DNA of 9,403 nucleotides from the NCBI GenBank assembly GCA_046758845.1, contig JBHIBA010000179.1:1-9403 (forward strand), read 5' to 3'. Position numbers and translations under genes: made by a program. Source of the stretch: JBHIBA01 sp046758845. Its GTDB lineage: Bacteria > UBA8248 > JACPRG01 > G963555815. Shown piece by piece: positions 1 through 5,901 of this stretch. The stretch's first letter is position 1; the number at the start of each line of letters is the position of its first letter. A model generated the notes under the pieces. That model was not told the DNA's origin. It was given only the letters and a program-made list of their open reading frames with translations, and did no database searches.

Positions 1-337
1 TCACGCCGTCTCCGTCGGAGTCCTTTTTTGCAACCACCGGACAAATCGCCCTGGCCTTCTCCAAAGCCGACGCGGCCATCTTGGCGGCCTGAGCGGGTCT
101 GTACGACCAATAGGTGGCCTCGGCGTCCCGGCGCAACTTTGCCGCCTCTTGGAACAAAGCCGGGCATTCCTTGTCTTTTCCCGTAGCACGGGCTTCATTC
201 AGCAACCGCTCTGTTTCTTTCAGCGGGTCGCGAACTTTCGGGTGCGTCATTTGGTCGAGTCGGCTGACCGAGGCGCAGCCGCTGAAGAGAATGGCTACGA
301 ACAAGATGGGTAACGCTCTCAAGAAGCAGTTCCTCAT
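1..337 (-). CDS. Outer-membrane lipoprotein, 5' part (probable OmpA-family protein with a DUF4398-like N-terminus)
   Basis: I translated this by hand from the reverse strand. The frame is open for 112 residues and runs off the left edge, so the C-terminus is missing. The ATG ends at 337 and has an AGGGGG Shine-Dalgarno about 8 nt upstream. Residues 1-20 form a signal peptide ending in a lipobox-like LFSGC with Cys21 as the lipidation site. Residues 22-104 are helical and charged, with pairs such as KETERLLNEAR and EAAKLRRDAEATYWSY, as in small DUF4398-like periplasmic lipoproteins. The last visible residues read KKDSDGDGV. This Asp/Gly-rich calcium-binding repeat usually sits just before a C-terminal OmpA peptidoglycan-binding domain. 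A role anchoring outer membrane to peptidoglycan is inferred, because the OmpA domain itself is outside the window. Confidence 0.75.
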   Translation of the reverse strand, partial: MRNCFLRALPILFVAILFSGCASVSRLDQMTHPKVRDPLKETERLLNEARATGKDKECPALFQEAAKLRRDAEATYWSYRPAQAAKMAASALEKARAICPVVAKKDSDGDGV

Positions 338-1790
338 TTGGATCCCCCTTTTTCTTTGAAGGCCGCACTATCCCCTCGAAGACTGTATTATCCCTTCAGG
401 CTGATATCGGATACATGAATGATTTCTAATCGTACCACACAATAAACCGAGCCGTCAAAGACAGTAGCACCTCAAACGCATTACATCCATCCAATGTTAT
501 GGGTTTGACTGTCGCTCGCACAACGCCTACCGTCTTGGTCTGGACGGAAGTCATAACGCCCCTGCTCACCGGTGCGAAGTGAGATCAATGCGGATGCGAA
601 TGCGGCTGAAACAGTTCTTGCGTTGAGGGGTGCCCGCCCCGTTTTGAGGGCGACAATCAGACTCGTTATCAGTACCTGAATGGTCTTGGGTCGGCATTCC
701 TATCAGATGATAGACAATGGTGTTGGACAGGACTCTCATCAGTCGCGTGCATAATCGCAGATTGTAAAAAAGTTGAAGGGTTCGTAACTCTACTATTGGG
801 ATATCGGAGAAACTCTGTGGCAATCGTCTTGACCCCCGAAGAAGGGAAACCCCGGTCTGAAGGGACATACGTCTCCGATCTCCCGAATTGAGACCGTCCC
901 GGAAGGCCGGGGTTTTTGAGGGGCTTGGCCGAGAATACCTGCCGTAAGAGAAACCGGGACGGCAGGGTCGAATCACCCCTTACTGGACAACTCGAATTCC
1001 GAGCTTCGTCGCATTCAGGAGCACCGAGACCGGTCCGGCAAACGTAGACCCCTCGACATCCCGCCGCACATTCGGGGATACATCCAGGGCCTGAAAACCG
1101 AAGAACCGGCCCTTCAGGAACGGGTGGGACGGGGAAACCCGGCCGCGAGTCCGGCGACTTCCGGGCTTTGTGCGCCCTGATTGACGAAGCGAGGGAAGCG
1201 GGAATGGACAGGACGGAGGCCCAGCCGTTCTTGAAGCCCTTACACGCTTCCATGGAGCCTGAGACGAAGACGCCCAGTCTCCCGGAATGCGATTTCTCAG
1301 GCGCGGGCCTTGGTGGGACCAACGGGGCCGGAAATAATCGAAAATCAGGCGCAGGAGAGGCGGTTGTCGATTGGAGCCGAAGGGAACCCGTCGGCGGAGC
1401 GAGCAGCCAATAACGCGGAAAATTGGAGGACACCCGGAGCAAAGTTGGAGGCAAAGAGCGAGATGGGGCTCGTGGACTACCTGGGCCCACTTGAGGTTCC
1501 GGGTGGCGAGAGGGAAAAGCGGAAAAAAGGACGGGTGCCCACCTCTCGTATGAGCAATGGCTCGAACGGCAAGCGGATTCGTTGCGGTCGAATCCAATAT
1601 TGGAATGAAATCGCTTCAAATCCAGGCAACTGGGGACGCTTGGGACACGAATGTGAACGATTTCACTGGAACGGTGGGGACGAATCGACTATCATTGGCA
1701 GGGCCACCCTCGCGCACGAGAGGGGAGGGGAGGGACCATGAGTAGGAACCGGAGAAATGTGACGCCCTTTGTGAGCCCCCGCGTCGTTAT
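338..1790. other. Gene-poor stretch, no convincing gene
   Basis: This is about 1.45 kb between the divergent lipoprotein gene and the hemL leader. Several long overlapping reading frames exist on both strands here. They are rich in Arg, Ser and Pro, lack good ribosome binding sites, contradict each other, and match no family I recognise. Two short pieces look more coding-like and may be relics: minus strand about 982-1120 (contains VRRDVEGSTFAGPVSV) and plus strand about 1153-1290 (contains LIDEAREAGMDRTEAQ). Near 364-374 and 387-397 there are two similar blocks (GGGATA-type on the minus strand) upstream of the lipoprotein gene, of unknown meaning. The terminator structure in this stretch is listed separately. 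Confidence 0.5.
898..917 (+). terminator. Rho-independent terminator with competing upstream arms
   Basis: The stem is CCCGG (898-902) with CCGGG (907-911) around an AAGG loop, followed by GTTTTT (912-917). Upstream segments can pair in ways that exclude one another: CCCCGG 850-855 with CCGGGG 907-912, GGTCT 854-858 with AGACC 891-895, and GGGAC 862-866 with GTCCC 896-900. The last of these would take up the 5' arm of the terminator. No intact plus-strand gene lies on either side, so what it ends or controls is unknown. Confidence 0.45.
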
Positions 1791-1798
1791 CCGTTTCC

Positions 1799-1826
1799 CC
1801 CCGTAATAACCGCTTATTGGACGGGG
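1799..1826. other. Strong hairpin upstream of hemL
   Basis: CCCCGT (1799-1804) pairs with ACGGGG (1821-1826), and the adjoining AATAA (1805-1809) pairs with TTATT (1814-1818). This gives 11 pairs with a two-base GG bulge and a CCGC loop. No T run follows on either strand, so it is not a simple terminator. It lies about 185 bp before the hemL start and could be part of the leader RNA or a protein-binding palindrome. Confidence 0.4.
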
Positions 1827-1894
1827 ATGAGAATAGGAGTCTCCTTCCCTTGGTGTGGCCCAATTTGGATCTCCGAGGGGGAAGGATGGTCCTA

Positions 1895-1947
1895 GGCCCA
1901 GGCTCGACAGAGAACGATGGCGGCCGGATCATCTATAAGCCTGGGCC
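1895..1947. repeat. 10-bp perfect inverted repeat in the hemL leader
   Basis: GGCCCAGGCT at 1895-1904 is the exact reverse complement of AGCCTGGGCC at 1938-1947, enclosing 33 bases. It ends about 60 bp before the hemL start and its Shine-Dalgarno. It could fold as a large hairpin in the hemL mRNA leader. I see no known riboswitch consensus in it. Confidence 0.4.
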
Positions 1948-2009
1948 GCTGCATCAGGTTCTCCAAGAGCGCAGAGATGAAAGGGAACCTCGATCCCCCG
2001 GTGGAAAGT

Positions 2010-3290
2010 ATGTGCAGTAGATCTAAAGAGCTCTTTGAGGAATCCCAGAGAATGATGCCCGGAGGCGTCAACAGCCCTGTTCGGGCCTTCCGGGCCGTGG
2101 GCGGCCATCCACGCTTCGTGCGTCGGGGAGAGGGTTCCCGCATCTGGGATGAGGATGGCGTCGAATATGTGGATTACCTGGCCTCCTGGGGGCCGTTGAT
2201 CCTGGGACACGCCCACCCCGGCGTCGTGAAGGCCATCTGCGATGCCGCGGCCGAGGGAACCAGCTTCGGCGCCCCGACGGCGGTGGAATCCCGTCTCGCC
2301 CGGCTGGTGATGGAGGCCTTTCCTTCGATGGAGCTGCTCCGCATGGTGAGCTCGGGGACCGAAGCGGCCATGAGCGCACTGCGCGTCGCTCGGGGATTCA
2401 CCGGACGGGACCGGATCGTGAAATTCGAAGGTTGTTACCACGGACATTCCGATGGACTGCTGGTCAAGGCGGGTTCCGGCGCCCTGACCTTCGGCGTCCC
2501 TGACAGCTCAGGGGTCCCGGCGGGTTATGCCGGCTTGACGCTGTCGCTCCCTTACAACGACGCCTCGGCTGTCGAGGACTTATTTCGCCGTCAGGGCGGA
2601 GATATCGCTGCCGCGATCGTCGAGCCGGTGGCAGCCAACTGTGGCGTTATCCCGCCGGCCCCTGCTTTTCTTCAGACCTTGCGCGGGGAAACCGAGGCGG
2701 CGGGCTCCCTTCTAATCTTCGACGAAGTCATCACCGGGTTTCGCGTCGCATGGGGCGGGGCGCAGGAGCTATACGGAGTCCGGCCCGACCTGACGTGTCT
2801 GGGCAAGATCCTCGGCGGTGGGCTTCCCGTGGGGGCCTACGGCGGGCGCAGGGACGTGATGGAAAGCGTGTCTCCGCTCGGGGGCGTCTACCAGGCCGGC
2901 ACGCTGGCCGGTAACCCCATCGCTATGGTCGCCGGCATCGCCACCCTTGAGGCCTTGAGGTCCGTAGGCGCATACGAGACCTTAGAGGAGAGGTCGGCCC
3001 ACCTGGAGGGAGGGCTTCGGGCGGCCGCCGAGGAGGCAGGGGTTCCCGTGACGCTGAATCGCGTGGGCTCGATCTTCTGCGGTTATTTCACCGAGGGACC
3101 TGTGACCGACTTCTCCTCCGCCAAGCGGGCGGACGCGGGCCGCTACGCCCGGTATTTTCACGCGATGTTGGATGCAGGGGTGAATCTCGCACCCTCGCAG
3201 TTTGAGGCGGGTTTCGTCTCCTTGGCCCACACAGCCGAAGACGTGGCCTTCACGGGGGCGGCAGCGCGTCGGGCCCTGCGGGCGCTGTAA
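2010..3290 (+). CDS. hemL: Glutamate-1-semialdehyde 2,1-aminomutase
   Basis: This PLP enzyme converts glutamate-1-semialdehyde to 5-aminolevulinate in the C5 route to tetrapyrroles, in the cytoplasm. It is 426 residues, the usual length. Visible family marks in order are an N-terminal SRSKELFEES and PGGVNSPVRAF, SSGTEA (114-119) for phosphate binding, YHGHSDG and GVPDSSGVPA loops, FDEVITGFR with Asp238 facing the PLP ring, LGKILGGGLPVGAYGG with the Schiff-base Lys266, and GTLAGNP. The ATG at 2010 was chosen because the protein then begins as family members do and GGTGGA lies just upstream. Two in-frame ATGs at 1917 and 1977 would add residues not seen in the family. It is followed after 15 bp by the ftsB-like gene, so the two probably share a transcript. 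The leader holds two hairpins. Confidence 0.95.
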   Translation: MCSRSKELFEESQRMMPGGVNSPVRAFRAVGGHPRFVRRGEGSRIWDEDGVEYVDYLASWGPLILGHAHPGVVKAICDAAAEGTSFGAPTAVESRLARLVMEAFPSMELLRMVSSGTEAAMSALRVARGFTGRDRIVKFEGCYHGHSDGLLVKAGSGALTFGVPDSSGVPAGYAGLTLSLPYNDASAVEDLFRRQGGDIAAAIVEPVAANCGVIPPAPAFLQTLRGETEAAGSLLIFDEVITGFRVAWGGAQELYGVRPDLTCLGKILGGGLPVGAYGGRRDVMESVSPLGGVYQAGTLAGNPIAMVAGIATLEALRSVGAYETLEERSAHLEGGLRAAAEEAGVPVTLNRVGSIFCGYFTEGPVTDFSSAKRADAGRYARYFHAMLDAGVNLAPSQFEAGFVSLAHTAEDVAFTGAAARRALRAL

Positions 3291-3305
3291 CGGCCGGGAT
3301 CGACC

Positions 3306-3743
3306 ATGGCACGAGAGGCTCGCAAAAAGGTGCTGGAAAAGAGGAAATCGAAGGGGGCGCGGAAGTCCTTTTCGGGAAGGCGTTGGATTCTCGGCCGAGC
3401 AGGAGACAGGCGAATCTCTAGGTTTTCGGGGTGGGAGGATTTCCTCCCCCGTGGAGGGCTCAGTGCGCCAAGAACGGTTTTCGCCGTCGGCTTGGCGTTG
3501 TCGCTCATTCTTTTCGGGGTTGCGATGTTGAGGCCCGGAGGCATTTTGGATGTCCTCCGATTGACCGAACAGGTCGGTGCGATGAGGGAGGAGATGGAAG
3601 CGTTCGAAGTTGAGAATGGCAGCCTTCGTGAGGAGATACGGCGCTTGAGGAGTGACCCCCGGGAGGTCGAGCGCATCGCCCGAGACGTCCTGGGCCTCGT
3701 TCGAGCGGGCGAAACGGTTTACGAGTTCATCGAGAGGGAATGA
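3306..3743 (+). CDS. FtsB/DivIC-family septum formation initiator protein
   Basis: This is a 145-residue bitopic membrane protein of the FtsB/DivIC (septum formation initiator) family. In that family the coiled coil joins FtsL and FtsQ in the divisome. Residues 1-50 are strongly basic and probably cytoplasmic. Residues 57-75 (TVFAVGLALSLILFGVAML) form one transmembrane helix. Residues 81-116 form a charged coiled coil. The end carries the family signature: DP at 118-119, then ERIARDVLGLVRAGETVY. The N-terminal tail is longer than the few residues ahead of the membrane helix in E. coli FtsB. The ribosome binding site is weak, and the short gap after hemL suggests translation from the same message. 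The family call is firm, but the exact paralogue (FtsB or another coiled-coil member) is not settled. Confidence 0.85.
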   Translation: MAREARKKVLEKRKSKGARKSFSGRRWILGRAGDRRISRFSGWEDFLPRGGLSAPRTVFAVGLALSLILFGVAMLRPGGILDVLRLTEQVGAMREEMEAFEVENGSLREEIRRLRSDPREVERIARDVLGLVRAGETVYEFIERE

Positions 3744-3757
3744 ATTTCCCCCGGCCC

Positions 3758-3786
3758 TTGACAAATTTTCCTCGATGAATTATCGA
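3758..3786 (+). promoter_or_regulatory. Likely sigma70-type promoter of the initiator tRNA gene
   Basis: A perfect -35 hexamer TTGACA (3758-3763) is followed after 17 bp by TATCGA (3781-3786) as a weak -10. Transcription would start near 3793, giving a leader of about 9 nt before the tRNA, which is normal for a tRNA gene. The -10 is a poor match, so its exact place is uncertain. Confidence 0.5.
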
Positions 3787-3801
3787 TAGGGGGAGGCTTG
3801 A

Positions 3802-3878
<77 letters not shown>

Positions 3879-3886
3879 GGAAAATC

Positions 3887-3928
3887 AAGGGGTTGGCTCC
3901 GGTGAGGGGCTGGCCCCTTTTGTTTTTG
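3887..3928 (+). terminator. Rho-independent terminator of the tRNA gene
   Basis: AAGGGG (3887-3892) pairs with CCCCTT (3914-3919). Inside it GGCTCC (3895-3900) can pair, with two wobbles, with GGGGCT (3906-3911) around a GGTGA loop. A T-rich tail (TTTTGTTTTT) follows directly. It begins 9 bases after the encoded CCA. Confidence 0.75.
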
Positions 3929-3952
3929 TGATTGTTTGGGGGGGATTGAATG

Positions 3953-4378
3953 GGGGGGTGCGAGGCGGGCGTATCGGAGGGTCATTTCGAGTTGCTTGTG
4001 GCCGAGGAATTCCTTGACCGTCATCAAGTCCACCCCCGACATGACCAGGTGAGAGGCGAATGTGTTCCGGGGGTCGTGGAACACAAACCCCTCAATTCCC
4101 GCTTCCCTTAACGCCCGCTTGAACCGCCTTTTGATGTCCACCAGACCGTTTCCAGTCTTGCCCGGAAAGACATAGGGAGAGTCCAGGCGGCGGGGGATGC
4201 GCCGGAGGGTTTCCCGTAAGGTGTCGCTCATGGGGATTTCCCGTCGCCCCCCGTTTTTGGTGTCCACAAGCCGAATGACACCACTCTGAAAGTCCAGGTC
4301 CTCCCACCTCAGCGAGAATAGCTCCCCCCGCCGGAGTCCTGTATGGAGGGCCGTCACCACGACGGGCCGCAGGACCAC
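3953..4378 (-). pseudogene. Tyrosine recombinase (phage/island integrase), N-terminally truncated
   Basis: This is the catalytic half of a tyrosine integrase that recombines island or phage attachment sites. From a GTG at 4378, TGLRRGEL gives the first catalytic Arg16, TKNGG gives Lys41, HDPRNTFASH gives His101 and Arg104 of the HxxR box, LGHKQLEMTLRY gives His127 and the nucleophile Tyr136. All six catalytic positions are present. The N-terminal core-binding and arm-binding domains (roughly 150-200 residues in the family) are gone: upstream of 4378 the frame shows no similarity, and a DUF72 remnant begins at 4456. After Tyr136 the frame does not stop. It reads on to 3719 through the antisense of the terminator, the tRNA and the end of the ftsB-like gene, so that tail is not native protein. 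Runs of seven C on the coding strand just after the Tyr could hide a frameshift. Its place at the tRNA 3' end suggests the tRNA was the integration site. Confidence 0.8.
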
Positions 4379-4455
4379 ACGGGGCCGTTTGTCGGTAGGG
4401 CGAGGCCAACGAACCGCAGCCTTACGGAGGGAAAAACCCGACTGTTGAGCCGACC

Positions 4456-4738
4456 TTGAGGGCCACTGGCTGGAATTACCCCAGGGAGAAGGCGCTGGGT
4501 CGGGAGTCTTCTACCTGCAGGGCGTCAGAAGGAGAGACCAGCTGGCTTTCTACTCCCGCTTCTTTAACGCGGTCTAGATCAACTTCACCTTCTACCGGCC
4601 CGCCTCGCCCAGGATTTCGGAGGGTTGGGCCGACCAGGGGCCCAAGGGGTTCACGTTCATGGCCAAGGCATGGTAGACATTCACCCACGGCAGGATGTTC
4701 GAAGAGATGGCAGGAAAATACCCCATGTGGCGAACTGA
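4456..4738 (+). pseudogene. DUF72 (YecE-like) family pseudogene, N-terminal part
   Basis: Reading the plus strand in two frames restores the start of a DUF72 TIM-barrel protein. The first frame gives ATGWNYP near 4462. After a shift, the frame that starts at multiples of three gives GVFYLQGVRRRDQLAFYSRF, FNAV, INFTFYRPASPR, EGWADQGPKGFTFMAKAW, TFTHGRMFEEM and MAGKYPMWRTD. Two in-frame TAG stops sit at 4575-4577, where the family has a Glu (V-E-I-N), and at 4674-4676, probably once CAG. With a frameshift, two stops and no C-terminal two-thirds, it cannot make the protein. The family's function is not well established. A second scrap of the same family lies at 7383-7480. Confidence 0.75.
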
Positions 4739-4787
4739 TCGCAGCAAGTGCCGAAGTAAAAATTCTAAGCGAAGATTCATGGGGTAG

Positions 4788-5279
4788 CTAGCACGATAAA
4801 TAGCGTGGCGCACCCGCATCAACGATACCGGAACCATAGTAGATGCTGGATAAGTTCGCCCAATAACATGCGGTCTCACACATAGGGCAGGGTTTTGCGG
4901 TAGTGTAAATCTCGCATCCGCTAAGGTCATTTGTTTTTAAGCGCCGGCCTGCATCGCGTATTGCCTCCATTTCTCCATGCGCAGTCGGATCGTGGTTTAC
5001 AAGAACGCGACTCGGACCCTCGCCCACGATTCTGCCATTCTTAACAACGACCGCCCCATAGGACTGATCGCCACTTTCTATGGCGATTTTCCTCATCGCA
5101 ACTGCACGCTTCATGAATTGCTCTTTATCGGCCTTGATGGGCTGTTTGATTTCGCGCCGCTTCTCTCGCGAAGCCGCCCGATTGACCGATAACATCGTGG
5201 TGGCTGCGTATGCACCCAAAAACTGCATTATCCGCGTCAATAATCTACGCCGATCTTCGTTGCAACCCGGATTTCCCAT
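4788..5279 (-). CDS. Exported (Tat-type) nucleoside deaminase, cytidine-deaminase superfamily
   Basis: This is a zinc hydrolase of the CMP/dCMP deaminase fold that should deaminate a nucleoside or nucleobase, substrate unknown. The ATG at 5279 is fixed by a perfect GGAGG seven bases upstream; a further in-frame ATG at 5330 lacks such a site. The product has 163 residues. Residues 1-35 look like a twin-arginine signal: NEDRRRLLT (RRR at 10-12), then a mildly hydrophobic stretch, QFLGAYAATTMLSV. The catalytic motif is HGE (His101, Glu103) in DPTAHGEMEAIRDA. The other zinc ligands are Cys131 and Cys134 in PCPMCE. The tail ends GAPRYLSC, which looks like a natural family end. It stands alone on the minus strand, tail to tail with the DUF72 pseudogene. 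All catalytic residues are intact, so it is probably functional. Tat export is inferred and needs a proper predictor. Confidence 0.85.
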   Translation of the reverse strand: MGNPGCNEDRRRLLTRIMQFLGAYAATTMLSVNRAASREKRREIKQPIKADKEQFMKRAVAMRKIAIESGDQSYGAVVVKNGRIVGEGPSRVLVNHDPTAHGEMEAIRDAGRRLKTNDLSGCEIYTTAKPCPMCETACYWANLSSIYYGSGIVDAGAPRYLSC

Positions 5280-5419
5280 ATCAAACCCTCCGCATAGGCC
5301 AACTTCTAGGGTAAGTTGTTTTAAGTCCATTTACCCGGAATCTTCCATTTCAACTCCGGACGGACCTTGATCGACAACACATTAACGTTTGGACTTATTA
5401 GATCCATCTCTAGCTGACC

Positions 5420-5454
5420 TGTCAACACCATTTCGGGTGCTGCAAAGCCTGATC
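5420..5454. repeat. 35-bp repeat, copy 1 (possible IS end)
   Basis: The 35 bases here match 9363-9397 at 29 positions with no gap and in the same orientation. Both begin TGTCAA and end GCCTGATC. The copy lies 112 bp beyond the stop codon of the transposase remnant at 5566, where the terminal repeat of such an element would be expected. I therefore read it as one end of an IS1380-like element. Confidence 0.5.
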
Positions 5455-5565
5455 GGGGTGAACCCCGCCATTGGAAAACCATGCCATACCTGCGGGTAAG
5501 CGAGCCTTGCCAGCAGGTTAATAGGTTTCGCCATTCCGCCCCTGTGTGGACCCCGCTTAAGTTCG

Positions 5566-5840
5566 CTAGACTGGGACCGGGCGCAAACGATCGATTCGCA
5601 CCAAGATGGGGGCGAGAGGCTCCCGAGACACCGCCATCTCAGCCAGTTGAAAGAGGATCTGCCGGGCATGGCTCGCCATCCGACCCTTCATCTTGATGAG
5701 CCTCACGTGCAGACTCCGCAGCGACCAGTGTTTCAGCCTCTTGGGCAGGGCCAGCCTACGCAGGAAGTTGCCCAGTTTGTAAGCCAGGACGAAGAGAAGC
5801 GCCCGCACCTGGTTGCAGACGAACCGGTGGGAGGAACGCC
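5566..5840 (-). mobile_element. IS1380-like transposase remnant 1 (C-terminal end)
   Basis: The minus strand encodes the last ~90 residues of a DDE transposase of the IS1380 type. Read from about 5840 it gives SSHRFVCNQVR, then LLFVLAYKLGNFLRRLALPK, HWSLRSL, HARQILFQLAEMAVSRE, and ends RLRPVPV with TAG at 5566-5568. The YNLGNFLRRLALP and FQLAEVAVPRE blocks are characteristic of this family's C-terminus. The catalytic DDE core and the rest of the ~400-residue protein are missing, so it is inactive. Its inner edge lies just before the promoter of the BrkB gene. A second remnant at 8089-8313 matches 52 of 74 aligned residues by hand count, so the two are not a recent duplication. Confidence 0.75.
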
Positions 5841-5849
5841 GCGCTCTGA

Positions 5850-5878
5850 TTGGGATAAAGGGGGGCTTCTGCTATCAT
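5850..5878 (+). promoter_or_regulatory. Candidate promoter of the BrkB gene
   Basis: TTGGGA (5850-5855) is followed after exactly 17 bp by TATCAT (5873-5878), preceded by TGC at 5870-5872 as an extended -10. Transcription would start near 5885, just ahead of the AGGAGG at 5886-5891. It lies beside the truncated inner edge of IS remnant 1. Confidence 0.4.
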
Positions 5879-5901
5879 TGGAGCCAGGAGGAAGAGACTC
5901 T

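Noticed and set aside
845..870. Glycine-riboswitch-like words (CCGAAGAAG ... GGGAC)
   Set aside because: Only short pieces fit. The conserved core and paired arms of the glycine aptamer are absent.
669..1619. A 316-residue minus-strand frame, with 205- and 136-residue frames overlapping it
   Set aside because: They are Arg/Ser/Pro-rich, overlap one another in different frames, lack ribosome sites and match no family I know. They are probably chance frames in GC-rich DNA.
1310..1741. A 143-residue plus-strand frame
   Set aside because: It has no ribosome site or recognisable domain, and composition expected of non-coding GC-rich DNA. A check for RNase P RNA or tmRNA motifs here was also negative.
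1917..2009. Longer hemL starts at 1917 and 1977
   Set aside because: The added residues are not seen in the family and lie over the inverted repeat. The ATG at 2010 has the better ribosome site and gives the standard N-terminus and length.
4456..4791. An open 111-residue plus-strand frame and a 70-residue minus-strand frame over the DUF72 region
   Set aside because: Apart from the first few residues, the family similarity lies in the third, stop-broken frame, so these are shadows of the pseudogene.
5455..5468. CGGGG-TGAA-CCCCG hairpin near the IS end
   Set aside because: It has a short stem with no T run on either side. I could not support a terminator or other role.
5647..5901. 85-residue N-terminal extension of the BrkB frame
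   Set aside because: It is the antisense of the IS1380-like transposase remnant. A ribosome site and promoter lie directly before 5902.
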